Below, piece after piece: positions 25,438-33,070 of a DNA stretch of 64,000 nt. The stretch spans positions 124,001-188,000 of the forward strand of contig CAWKHX010000017.1 in assembly GCA_963849605.1 (NCBI GenBank). The letters are read 5' to 3'. Position numbers and translations under genes: made by a program. Position 1 is the first letter of the stretch, and each line of letters opens with the position of its first letter. The notes beneath the pieces were generated by a model. The model was not told the DNA's origin. It was given only the letters and a program-made list of their open reading frames with translations, and made no database searches. Source of the stretch: DASPHG01 sp963849605 (lineage in GTDB: Bacteria; Actinomycetota; Thermoleophilia; Solirubrobacterales; Thermoleophilaceae).

Positions 25438-25960
25438 GGTTGTCGCCCATCATGAAGTAGTGATCGGGCGGGACGGTCACGGGTTTCTCCAAATTGCAGG
25501 TTGCGCAGTCGGCTGACGGCCTGATGAACGGCTCATCCTGCTGCTCCCCGTCGATGTAGACGCGCCCCTGCTTGACCGTGAGCTTGTCGCCCGGAACGCC
25601 GACCACCCTCTTGATGAAGTTCGTATCGGACTTCTCAGGCGTCTCCTCGGGGCACGGCTGGTTGTCCGGGTGGTTCACGCCGCAGCTGTTGAGGTCGGCG
25701 CCCCGGGGCGGCTTGAAGACGATGATGTCGCCGCGTTCGTAGTCGTTTCCGAGCTTCGGCGTGATGCGGTCAACGAGCACGCGCTGGTTGATCTCGAGCG
25801 TCGGCACCATCGACTCTGAGGGGATCCGGAACGGCTTCACGATGAACGCCTGGATCAGGAGCGCGAGGCCGAGCGCGACCGCGACGATCATGACGAGCTC
25901 GAGCAGCGAGCCGCTCGCGGTCTTCTCCTTCTTCTCCTTGTCGCGGCGGAAGATGCTCAG
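25331..25960 (-). CDS. lepB: type I signal peptidase
   Basis: This membrane protease removes signal peptides. A basic tail (FRRDKEKKEKT) leads to one membrane helix and then the catalytic Ser in IPSESMVPTL, the Lys in FIKRVVGVPGD and box E in YFMMGDNRGESADSREWG. The first standard start is ATG 25891, which would leave the helix at residue 1. The same frame is open to CTG 25960, which overlaps the rplS stop as CTGA and restores the usual cytoplasmic tail. I give the CTG form. An extra Cys pair (CATC) lies in the periplasmic insertion. Confidence 0.85.
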   Translation of the reverse strand: MSIFRRDKEKKEKTASGSLLELVMIVAVALGLALLIQAFIVKPFRIPSESMVPTLEINQRVLVDRITPKLGNDYERGDIIVFKPPRGADLNSCGVNHPDNQPCPEETPEKSDTNFIKRVVGVPGDKLTVKQGRVYIDGEQQDEPFIRPSADCATCNLEKPVTVPPDHYFMMGDNRGESADSREWGPVPEKWIIGKAFATYWPPNRIGTL

Positions 25961-26565
25961 GACTGTTCCTCGGGCGCCGGCTCGCCTTCGCCTTCGCCCT
26001 CGGGCTCCGGCTCGGCCTCAGCCTCCGCAGGGGCCTCGGTCTCCGGCTCCGGCTCAGCGCCGGCTGACTCCTCGCGCCCGGCGCCGACCTCTCCGGCCTT
26101 CGCCTCGCCCTCGCCGGCGTCCGGCTGCTCGCCCAGGTCGACCGGCTCGGCCTCCTCCTGCGAGCCCTCGGCGTCCAGCATCACGGGCTCCTCGGCGAGC
26201 AGCGCCGCCTCCGGTCCCGTGTACTGGCGCTCGCGGACGCGCGCGCGTCGGCCGACGCGGCCGCGCAGGTAGTAGAGCTTCGCGCGCCGCACGTCGCCGC
26301 GACTGGCTATCTCGATCCGCTCGATCTTCGGCGAATGGACCGGGAACGTCCTCTCGACACCCACGCCGAACGACTGCTTGCGGACGGTGAACGTCTCGCG
26401 GACGCCGGAGCCCTGGCGCTTGAGCACCGTGCCCTCGAACACCTGCGTACGCCGGCGGGTGCCCTCGACGACCTGGAAGTGGACCTTCACGCGGTCCCCC
26501 GGGTCGAAGTTGGGGATGCCTTTGCGCAGCTGTTTGCGCTCGAGATTCTCGATGACCTTGCTCAT
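25957..26565 (-). CDS. rplS: ribosomal protein bL19 with long acidic tail
   Basis: Residues 1-115 are a normal bL19 (LRKGIPNFDPGDRVKVHF, VHSPKIERIEI, GRVGRRARVRERQ), which sits at the interface of the ribosomal subunits. About 87 further residues follow that are almost only Glu, Pro, Ala and Gly (for example EAEAEPEPEGEGEGEP). This tail is absent from standard L19 of 110-120 residues. It would be disordered and strongly negative. The gene starts at ATG 26565, right after a terminator for the upstream regulator genes, and lepB follows. Confidence 0.95.
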   Translation of the reverse strand: MSKVIENLERKQLRKGIPNFDPGDRVKVHFQVVEGTRRRTQVFEGTVLKRQGSGVRETFTVRKQSFGVGVERTFPVHSPKIERIEIASRGDVRRAKLYYLRGRVGRRARVRERQYTGPEAALLAEEPVMLDAEGSQEEAEPVDLGEQPDAGEGEAKAGEVGAGREESAGAEPEPETEAPAEAEAEPEPEGEGEGEPAPEEQS

Positions 26566-26570
26566 GGCAA

Positions 26571-26604
26571 CAAAAGGGCGCGCGGGCCGCAGAGGCCTGC
26601 GCGC
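26571..26604 (-). terminator. intrinsic terminator after the two-component operon
   Basis: On the minus strand an 11-bp stem (GCGCGCAGGCC pairing with GGCCCGCGCGC, one wobble) is followed by CCTTTTGTTG. It separates the regulator genes from rplS, whose start codon lies just downstream. Confidence 0.65.
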
Positions 26605-26622
26605 GAGGGCGGATGGTAGCGA

Positions 26623-27306
26623 TCAGACGCCCGGGTCCTTCGTGAGACTCGGGCGGACCACGCCGCACTCGTACGCGAAGACGACGGCCTGTGCGCGGTC
26701 GCGGAGGTTGAGCTTCGCGAACACGTTTGCGACATGAGTCTTGACAGTCGCCCGCGAGAGCACGAGCTCCTCGGCGATCTCGTCATTCGAGAGGCCCCGG
26801 GCGAGCAGGCTCAAGATCTCCCGCTCGCGCTCGGTCAGTTCTGCCAGGCCCGAGCTGTCGAAGCTCTCCGGCGTCGGACGGCGGACGAACTCCTCGATCA
26901 GCCGCCGCGTGACGGTCGGCGCGAGCAGCGCGTCCCCAGCCGCGACGATACGGATACCGGCTAGCAGCCGCTCGGGCGGCTCGTCCTTCAGCATGAAGCC
27001 TCCCGCCCCCGCGCGCAGCGCGTCGTAGACGTACTCGTCGAGGTCGAACGTGGTGAGCACGAGCACGCGCGGCCGATGCGGAACGCCGGGCGCCAGCAGC
27101 CGGCGCGTTGCCTCGATTCCGTCCATGCGCGGCATGCGGATGTCCATTAGGACCACATCGGGCCTCAGGCGGCGTGCCACTTCGACCGCCTCGTATCCGT
27201 CACCCGCCTCGCCGACAATCTCGACATCCGCGTATGGGCGGAGGATGAGCGAGAGCCCGGCCCGGACCATCGCCTGGTCGTCGGCGATCAACACCCGAAT
27301 GCTCAT
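26623..27306 (-). CDS. NarL/LuxR-family response regulator
   Basis: A 227-residue regulator. The receiver domain has the acidic pair in LIADDQAMVRAG, the phosphate acceptor Asp in VVLMDIRMPRMDG and the Lys in GFMLKDEPPE. The C-terminal LuxR helix-turn-helix is LTEREREILSLLARGLSNDE, then VLSRATVKTHVANVFAKL. It would bind DNA when phosphorylated by the kinase encoded just upstream, whose stop overlaps its ATG (ATGA). The nearby secreted protein gene at 28666 is a possible target, being divergent from the kinase. Target sites were not found. Confidence 0.9.
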   Translation of the reverse strand: MSIRVLIADDQAMVRAGLSLILRPYADVEIVGEAGDGYEAVEVARRLRPDVVLMDIRMPRMDGIEATRRLLAPGVPHRPRVLVLTTFDLDEYVYDALRAGAGGFMLKDEPPERLLAGIRIVAAGDALLAPTVTRRLIEEFVRRPTPESFDSSGLAELTEREREILSLLARGLSNDEIAEELVLSRATVKTHVANVFAKLNLRDRAQAVVFAYECGVVRPSLTKDPGV

Positions 27307-28480
27307 ATGCGCTCGCCTTCGAGCGGCAGCCGGGCGCGGACCGTGAAGCCGCCGCCGTCGGCGGCCGCCTTCACGCTGCCGCCGTAGAGGAGCACGCGCT
27401 CGCGCATGCCGATCAGCCGTGGCCCGGGCGCCCTCCGTTCGGCACCGGGCGCGAGTTCTCCGCCGCGTTGTGGATGACGAGCTCGAGCGCCTCAGCATCG
27501 AACGCAATGCGCACGTCCGTCTGCACGCGCCCCGCGTGCTTGAGAACGTTTGTCAGGGCCTCCTGCACGATCCGGTACGCGGTGAGATCGAGACCTGGCG
27601 CGAGCGTCGGCGGCTCGCCGGAGACCTCGAGCTCCACCGGCAGGCCGGCGTCCCGCATGTGTTCCACGAGCCCTTGGACGTCGGCGACGCCCGGCTGCGG
27701 GTCGAGGCTGGGCCGGTCGTCGGTGCGGAGGATGCCAAGCATGCGGCGCAACTCACGCAGCGCCTGGCGGCCGGTGACCTCGACCGAGCGCATCGCGTCG
27801 TCCGCGTCCTCAACGTGGGTGCGCAAGACCTGGCGCGCGCCGCTCGTCTGCAACACCATCGTGCTCACGCTGTGCGCGACGACGTCGTGCAACTCGCGGG
27901 CGATCCGCGCCCGCTCCTGTGCCGCCGCCTCACGTGCGCGCTCGTCGCGCTCTCGCGCGAGCATGCCGACGCGGTCCTCCAGGCGGCCAGCACGCATGCG
28001 AAGGCGACGAACCCCGACGCCCGCACCCCAAGCGATGAAGACGAAGGGGTACTCGCCGGCCGCCTCGACGATGCTGCCGCCGTCGTCGGCCAGCTCGGCT
28101 ACGTCGATCCCTACGAGCACGAGCAGGCCAGCCCCTAACCACGCGACGGCACCGGGCAGCTCTGAGTGCGCTCCAACGGAGTAGAACGCGACGATCAACC
28201 CGGCGAAGGCGGTAAGCGAAACCACGTCGGGCCCGTACGCCCACTCGAGCAGCACATCGGCCAGCACCGCCGCTAGGGCAAGGCCCGGCGCGCGACGTCT
28301 CGCCGCGAGCCCCGCGACCACGAGCAGCACGCCGACGGTGTGGATCCCGGCTGGCCCGGGGAAGGACGCCGGCGGCGCGAAGACGGGCGCGATCCAGATC
28401 TCGAAGAGGCCGAGTCCACCAAGCACGACGGGCGGCATCCACAGCGCCAGGCGCGGCCATGCCGCGGCGAGCCTTCGCAT
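27303..28480 (-). pseudogene. sensor histidine kinase (HisKA_3 type), one frameshift near the end
   Basis: About 392 residues. Four or five membrane helices cover residues 15-150, then a coiled segment with many Arg and Glu. The DHp domain with the phospho-His follows in IARELHDVVAHSVSTMVLQT, then an ATPase domain with the N box EALTNVLKHAG. The frame stops at 27413 after GGRPGHG. One missing base restores GHGLIGMRERVLLYGGSV and a stop at 27303 that overlaps the response regulator. Without it the G2 box is lost. The single shift at a Gly-rich site suggests a base error, not loss of the system. Confidence 0.8.
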
Positions 28481-28665
28481 GACGCGATCGTAAGCGGCGC
28501 CGGGCGACCTCGCATCGGGCTTGAGGCTGATTCCGACCTTCGAACTGGTCCTCGAGCACGAGCTCGATCTCGAACCGGGAACCGACCGAATCTCGCCCCC
28601 CGGCCCGATGTGCGCGCCGTTTCGCGCACTTAGCGTGATCGCAATCGACTCAGGAGGTCGGAGAG

Positions 28666-29166
28666 ATGAAGCAGAAGATCCTCATCGTTGCCGCCGCCGT
28701 GGCCGTCACCGCAGCCACGGTCGCTGTCGGGACGGGCGGGGCCCAGACGACAGGCGGGCGCACGCTCACGCTATTTGAGGACGTCCCACACGAATCGAGC
28801 ACGCTCGTCGACAACGCGCCGAAGTCGCCGGCCACGAACCCAGGCAGCCGACGTTTCCGGCTCTCGATGGGAGACGAGCTGGTCTCCCGCGTGCCGGTGT
28901 TCGACCGTCGCGGTGGCGCACGGGTCGGCACGCTCTACGCACACGCCACGATCGTCAGCGGCAGGAGGTTCGAGACGGCGGGCTTCCAGGCGCAGGTGGT
29001 GCTCACGCTCCGCGAGGGCACGATCAACCTCGCAGGCCTGGCCGGGGCTGCCGGGCGGCCGCTCGCGGTGACCGGAGGGACCGGGGAATACGAGGGTGTG
29101 CGCGGCACCGCTACGGAGAAGGACAGCGCGGGCGGAGCGCGGCTCACGCTTCGGCTGTTGCCGTAG
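28666..29166 (+). CDS. secreted allene oxide cyclase-like / dirigent-type barrel protein
   Basis: A 166-residue exported protein. The signal peptide covers about residues 1-26 (KQKILIVAAAVAVTAATVAV). The mature part has the pattern of the allene-oxide-cyclase-like eight-stranded barrel: TLTLFEDVPHES, GDELVSRVPVFD, VGTLYAHATIV, FQAQVVLTLREGTINL, and VTGGTGEYEGVRGTATEKD near the end. The VTGGTG-Y-G-RG segment is typical. In bacteria these proteins have no proven reaction. A strong GGAGGT site precedes ATG 28666. It diverges from the histidine kinase gene by 185 bp and may answer to it. Confidence 0.75.
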   Translation: MKQKILIVAAAVAVTAATVAVGTGGAQTTGGRTLTLFEDVPHESSTLVDNAPKSPATNPGSRRFRLSMGDELVSRVPVFDRRGGARVGTLYAHATIVSGRRFETAGFQAQVVLTLREGTINLAGLAGAAGRPLAVTGGTGEYEGVRGTATEKDSAGGARLTLRLLP

Positions 29167-29199
29167 CGGAGCATCGGTTAGTGGGAGACGGTCGCGCGG

Positions 29200-29886
29200 C
29201 TACTCGGATCGAGTGTCGCGCGCCCGCGCCCGGCTCTGTTCGAGCCGCCACTCCCGGATCCGCGCATGGTCGCCCGACAGCAGGACATCGGGCACGTCGT
29301 GGCCGCGCCAGCTTGCCGGCCGGGTGTAGTGCGGATACTCCGGGCCGCCCTCCAGCGCCGCGGAAAACGATTCCTCCAGCGCGCTCTCGGCGTGCCCCAG
29401 GGCGCCGGGAAGCTTCCGGATCACGGCGTCGCACACGACCATCGCCGGCAGCTCGCCGCCCGCCACCACGTACGGCCCGATCGAGACGACATCCGACGAG
29501 AGCACCTCGTGCACGCGCTCGTCGAGTCCCTCGTAGCGGCCGCACAGGAACGTCACCGCCTCCTCGGCGGCAAGCTCGTCGGCGAGGGCGTCGTCGAACT
29601 GGCGTCCGCCGGCGGCGAACGCGATCACGCGCCGCTGCTCGCGCAGGTCGCCCGCATCGCCGCCGTAGCGGGCCTCGAGCGCAGCCTCCACGACGTCCAC
29701 ACGGATGACCATCCCCGCCCCGCCGCCATACGGCGTGTCGTCCACCTGCCCACCGGTCAGCGGCGTCGTGTCGCGGTAGCCCACCGTGTCGAACTCGAGC
29801 CCGCCCTTGATCGCGTTCTGCACGTGCCGCTGGCCGCGGAAGAAGTCGAACCACTCGGGGAAGAGCGTGAAGACGTCGATCTTCAC
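29200..29886 (-). CDS. trmD: tRNA (guanine-37-N1)-methyltransferase
   Basis: A 228-residue SPOUT enzyme that methylates G37 of tRNAs to prevent frameshifting. It starts KIDVFTLFPEWFDFF. The trefoil-knot region has FLCGRYEGLDERV and SIGPYVVAGGELPAMV, where S-adenosylmethionine binds. It is followed by the tRNA-contact segment ESFSAALEGGPEYPHYTRP. GTG 29886 overlaps the rimM stop as GTGA. Length and order (rimM-trmD) are standard. Confidence 0.95.
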   Translation of the reverse strand: MKIDVFTLFPEWFDFFRGQRHVQNAIKGGLEFDTVGYRDTTPLTGGQVDDTPYGGGAGMVIRVDVVEAALEARYGGDAGDLREQRRVIAFAAGGRQFDDALADELAAEEAVTFLCGRYEGLDERVHEVLSSDVVSIGPYVVAGGELPAMVVCDAVIRKLPGALGHAESALEESFSAALEGGPEYPHYTRPASWRGHDVPDVLLSGDHARIREWRLEQSRARARDTRSE

Positions 29887-30308
29887 AGCCCCAGGAACTC
29901 CCGGTTGACCTCGATCACCTTGTTCTCGACGTCCACGCGCGTCACCGCGTCGGTGACCAGGGGGATCAGTTCGTCGCCGACCTCGAGCATGTCGCAGGAC
30001 ATGCCCTGGAGGATGCCTGTCACTTTGCCGACGCCTTTGATTTCGCAGCCGATCAGGGCTTCGATGGGCCACGCGTCTTCGTCGCTGGTCGCTGGTCGCT
30101 CGTCGCTGGTCGTGAGGGTCTGACCTCGCAGTGCCTGTGCGGCGTCCCGGTCATCTATGCCTGTGAGGCGGATGATCGGTTTGGCGTCGGTTCCCTTGCG
30201 CTCTGCGACCGTGAACTCTTCGTCTCCGATGCGGACGGTCGCGCCCGCATCGAGCGGGGCGTCTACGTAGAAGCTGCCGTCGAGGCCGTGCGGCCTGCCC
30301 ACCTTCAC
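29883..30308 (-). CDS. rimM: ribosome maturation factor RimM
   Basis: A 141-residue protein, short compared with the usual 165-180. It has the N-terminal KVGRPHGLDGSFYV, RLTGIDDRDAAQALRGQ and the C-terminal PRC barrel (ALIGCEIKG, ELIPLVTDAVTRVDVEN). RimM binds uS19 and helps 30S maturation. Between the two domains the usual acidic linker is replaced by TLTTSDERPATSDED. Its DNA carries a GGTC-N-GACC palindrome and copies of a GGTCGCTGGTCGC-type repeat. The protein should still fold, since both barrels are complete. Confidence 0.9.
   Translation of the reverse strand: MKVGRPHGLDGSFYVDAPLDAGATVRIGDEEFTVAERKGTDAKPIIRLTGIDDRDAAQALRGQTLTTSDERPATSDEDAWPIEALIGCEIKGVGKVTGILQGMSCDMLEVGDELIPLVTDAVTRVDVENKVIEVNREFLGL
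30079..30127. repeat. GGTCGCT-type direct repeat plus GGTCTGACC palindrome inside rimM
   Basis: Three near-identical units of CGTCGCTGGTCG stand at 30080-30113, followed by GAGGGTCTGACCTC (30114-30127). The first 20 bases are identical to 47760-47779 in recG. Both parts are read in frame as the RimM linker. Confidence 0.6.
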
Positions 30309-30310
30309 AG

Positions 30311-30544
30311 CTAGTCGATTACGTCGACCAGCACCCGCTCGTCCTGGCGGCTGGCGACCGCGCGCATGACGGTGCGCACAGATGAGATCGTGCGGCCGCC
30401 GCGGCCGATCATCTTGCCGACGTCCTCCTCGGCGACGTGGATCTCGAGCACGATCGTGCCGTCGTCCTCGTCGAAGCCCTCGACGGACACGGCCTCAGGG
30501 TTGTCCACGAGCGCCCGAGCCAGGAACTCGAGCAGCTCCTCCAC
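30311..30544 (-). CDS. khpA: KH-domain RNA-binding protein KhpA
   Basis: A 77-residue single KH domain with the GxxG loop in VGKMIGRGGRTISSVRTVM. It is preceded by LLEFLARALVDNPEAV. KhpA pairs with KhpB (Jag) in firmicutes and affects RNA stability and cell division. The gene stands between rpsP and rimM, its standard place in Gram-positive bacteria. The stop lies 2 bases before the rimM start. Confidence 0.9.
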   Translation of the reverse strand: MEELLEFLARALVDNPEAVSVEGFDEDDGTIVLEIHVAEEDVGKMIGRGGRTISSVRTVMRAVASRQDERVLVDVID

Positions 30545-30547
30545 GAG

Positions 30548-30796
30548 CTACTCCGAGGCCTGCGTGCCCGCGCGCATCAGCTTCTTCACCGTGTGCGAAG
30601 GCTGCGCGCCGCGATCGAGCCAGTACTGGAGCCGTTCCCTGTCGAGGACGATCTCCGACGGCTCGGTCTGCGCGTTGTAGCGCCCGATCGTCTCGATCAC
30701 GCGCCCGTCGCGCGGGGAGCGCTGGTCGGCGACGACTACTCGCCAGATCGGATTCTTCTTGCTGCCCACGCGGGTGAGCCGGACACGTACTGACAT
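30548..30796 (-). CDS. rpsP: ribosomal protein bS16
   Basis: An 82-residue bS16 that begins VRVRLTRVGSKKNPIWRVVV and includes RDGRVIETIGRYNAQT and RLQYWLDRGAQPSHTV, all standard. It is a structural protein of the 30S subunit. ATG 30796 is preceded by a TAAGCT box about ten bases away, which may start a short-leader transcript for rpsP-khpA-rimM-trmD. Confidence 0.95.
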   Translation of the reverse strand: MSVRVRLTRVGSKKNPIWRVVVADQRSPRDGRVIETIGRYNAQTEPSEIVLDRERLQYWLDRGAQPSHTVKKLMRAGTQASE

Positions 30797-30813
30797 AAGC
30801 CGGGGCAGCTTAG

Positions 30814-32142
30814 CTACCGCGCCCTCCCGCCGGTCAGCTGCTGCAGGTTGGGCATCTTGCCCTGCTGCACCTGCTTCATCACCTTCTGCATCTGGCCGAA
30901 CTGCTTGATCAGCTGGTTGACGGCCTGCACGGTGGTGCCGGATCCGCGCGCGATGCGCCTTCGCCGCGACCCGTTGATGATCGACGGGTTCGCGCGCTCC
31001 TCGGGCGTCATCGAGGTGATCATCGCCTGGAGGCGGTCGATCTCCCGCTCGTCCACGTCGAGCGAGCCGAGCTGCTGCCCGATGCCCGGGAGCATCTTGA
31101 GGATCCCCTGCAGCGGCCCCATTCTGCGCAGCTGCTTCAGCTGCTGCAGGAAGTCGTCGAACGTCATCTGGCCCTTGCGGATCTTCTGCTCGAGCTCGGC
31201 AGCCTCGGTCTCGTCGAACTCCTTCTGCGCCTTCTCGGCGAGCGTCAGCACGTCGCCCATGCCGAGGATGCGCTGCGCCATCCGGTCCGGATGGAAGCGC
31301 TGGAAGTCGCCGAGCTTCTCGCCGGTGGACGCGTACATGATCGGCTTGCCCGACACGGTCCGCACGCTGAGCGCGGCGCCGCCGCGCGCGTCGCCGTCGA
31401 GCTTCGACATCACGACGCCGTCGAAGTTCACCTTCTCCGCGAACCGCTGCGCGACGTCCACCGCCTCCTGGCCCGTCATCGCGTCGACGACGAGCAGCAC
31501 GTTGTGCGGCTTCACGCGCTTGCGGATGCGGACGAGCTCATCCATCAGGTCCTCGTCCACGTGCAGGCGTCCCGCCGTGTCGACGATGAGAACGTCCTTG
31601 CCTGCCGCCTGCTCGAGCGCCCAGCCGGCGACGTCGACGGGGTCCTTGTCGGTGCCCTGCTCGTACACCGTCGCGCCCGCCTGCGTCCCGACCTTCACGA
31701 GCTGCTCGACGGCGGCGGGCCGCTGCAGGTCACATGCCGCGATCGCGACGTCCATCTTGTGCTCTTCGCGCAGATGCAGCGCGAGCTTGCCGCAGGCGGT
31801 CGTCTTACCCGAGCCCTGGAGGCCCGCCATCAGCACCACGGTCGGCGGGCGCGACGCGAACGCGAGCTCCCGCCCGGCGCCGCCCATCAGCTCCGTAAGC
31901 TCGTCGGCCACGATCTTCACCACCTGCTGGCCCGGGTTAAGCGAGGTGAGGACGTCCTGGCCGAGTGCCCGCTCCTTGACCGCGTTCGTGAACTGCTTGA
32001 CGACCGCGAGGTTGACGTCCGCCTCGAGCAGCGCGAGCCGGATCGCGCGCATCGCCTTCGCAACGTCTTCCTCGGTCAGCTTGCCGCGCGAGCGGACGTC
32101 CGACAGCGTCGCCTGGAGCTTTTCGGAGAGCGAGTCGAACAC
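30814..32142 (-). CDS. ffh: signal recognition particle protein Ffh
   Basis: A 442-residue SRP54 GTPase. The N domain (residues 1-90) is followed by the G domain with GLQGSGKTTACGKLA, DTAGRLHVDEDLM and SKLDGDARGG. The C-terminal M domain is rich in Met (MTFDDFLQQLKQLRRMGPL, and a tail of QMQKVMKQVQQGKMP) and binds signal peptides and 4.5S RNA (SRRRRIARGSG). It targets membrane proteins together with FtsY at 35.4 kb. Start GTG 32142. No 4.5S RNA gene was recognised in the window. Confidence 0.95.
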   Translation of the reverse strand: MFDSLSEKLQATLSDVRSRGKLTEEDVAKAMRAIRLALLEADVNLAVVKQFTNAVKERALGQDVLTSLNPGQQVVKIVADELTELMGGAGRELAFASRPPTVVLMAGLQGSGKTTACGKLALHLREEHKMDVAIAACDLQRPAAVEQLVKVGTQAGATVYEQGTDKDPVDVAGWALEQAAGKDVLIVDTAGRLHVDEDLMDELVRIRKRVKPHNVLLVVDAMTGQEAVDVAQRFAEKVNFDGVVMSKLDGDARGGAALSVRTVSGKPIMYASTGEKLGDFQRFHPDRMAQRILGMGDVLTLAEKAQKEFDETEAAELEQKIRKGQMTFDDFLQQLKQLRRMGPLQGILKMLPGIGQQLGSLDVDEREIDRLQAMITSMTPEERANPSIINGSRRRRIARGSGTTVQAVNQLIKQFGQMQKVMKQVQQGKMPNLQQLTGGRAR

Positions 32143-32153
32143 TCAGAGTGAGG

Positions 32154-32552
32154 CTACTGGCGGGCCTGGCCCAGAGCCTCGGTAAAGCTCGTGAATTCGC
32201 GCACGCGAGCCGGGACGTGGTCCTCGAATTCCCAGAGTTGGGTGAGCTCGAGTCGAATGGCCGCGCCGCTGGCGGCGCCGGCGCCCTGCACGAGCAGCCG
32301 GACAACGAAGACGTTCGGCGCGGGCTCGACGATCTCGATCGCCTCGGCCGTCAAGTCCGGAAGCGGCGACACGAGGTCATCGAGCGCCGCCCTGAGCTCG
32401 CTCGGCTTCGCCGGGCCGGACCTGTCCACGACCTCCGCGGGGAAGTGCCATTCGAAGCCTTCGGGCAGGTCGTCGAGCACCGCCGCCCAGTCGCGCCGGT
32501 TGAACGCGTCCATCCTCTCGAGGAAGAAGGTGCGGAATTCGTCGAGCGTCAG
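32154..32552 (-). CDS. NTF2-like (SnoaL-fold) protein
   Basis: About 132 residues with the NTF2 cone fold: TFFLERMDAFNRRDWAAVLD, then FEWHFPAEVV, FVVRLLVQG and LTQLWEFEDHVPARVREF. The family ranges from polyketide cyclases to simple binding proteins, so no reaction is claimed. The first standard start is ATG 32513, which would cut the first helix. A CTG at 32552 overlaps the acetyltransferase stop as CTGA and has GGAG about eight bases upstream, so I give that form. It is co-transcribed with the acetyltransferase. Confidence 0.6.
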   Translation of the reverse strand: MTLDEFRTFFLERMDAFNRRDWAAVLDDLPEGFEWHFPAEVVDRSGPAKPSELRAALDDLVSPLPDLTAEAIEIVEPAPNVFVVRLLVQGAGAASGAAIRLELTQLWEFEDHVPARVREFTSFTEALGQARQ

Positions 32553-33070
32553 ACCGCCTTCTCCATCCTCGCCCCGGCCACGAGCGTTCCGTCTTCGAGC
32601 GGAATGTCGACCTCCTCGACCAGCTCGAACCCCCAGGCCGAGTAGAGCTGGAGCCCCGGCAGCGTCGCCATCAGGATCAGCTGTTTGAAGCCCTCGGCCG
32701 TCGCCGCCGCCTCGCACGTCTCCAGGATGCGCGTGCCGAGGCCCCGGCGGGTTCGGTCGCCGCGCACAAACATCGCGCGCACCCTGGCCGCTTCGGTCGC
32801 CGGGTCAAGCAGCCGATCGTCGTCCTCGGCGCTGCCAGAGCCGGCATATAGCTTGTAGCGCCTGCTCCACCCGCCGCACGCGATCAGGCCAGTCTCGTCC
32901 TCCTCGACGTAATAGGTCCCGTCGTCCACGAGCATCCTGTCCAGGTGGCCGATGTAGCGGATGCACGGCTCGACCTGCTCCGGGGTGTAGAAGCGCGGGA
33001 AGATGTCGCGGATCGATGCCTTCATGAGCGCCTCGATCGCGTCGGCTTCGTCAGCTCTCGCCTGACGCAC
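32549..33070 (-). CDS. GNAT-family N-acetyltransferase
   Basis: A 173-residue acetyltransferase. The acetyl-CoA loop is RAMFVRGDRTRRGLGTRILE (R/Q-x-x-G-x-G/A), followed by AAATAEGFKQLILMA and YSAWGFELVEEV, the usual last strand. The N-terminus has ADEADAIEALMKASIRDIF. The substrate is not known. The first 20 bases overlap the 3' end of the SPFH gene, so the two are coupled. Confidence 0.85.
   Translation of the reverse strand: MRQARADEADAIEALMKASIRDIFPRFYTPEQVEPCIRYIGHLDRMLVDDGTYYVEEDETGLIACGGWSRRYKLYAGSGSAEDDDRLLDPATEAARVRAMFVRGDRTRRGLGTRILETCEAAATAEGFKQLILMATLPGLQLYSAWGFELVEEVDIPLEDGTLVAGARMEKAV

Noticed and set aside
30079..30113. CRISPR-like array in rimM
   Set aside because: The units are 10-12 bases with no spacers and are read as protein.
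30814..32142. 4.5S RNA gene near ffh
   Set aside because: I looked for the GGAA/GNAR apical loop structure in the gaps around ffh and rpsP and saw none.
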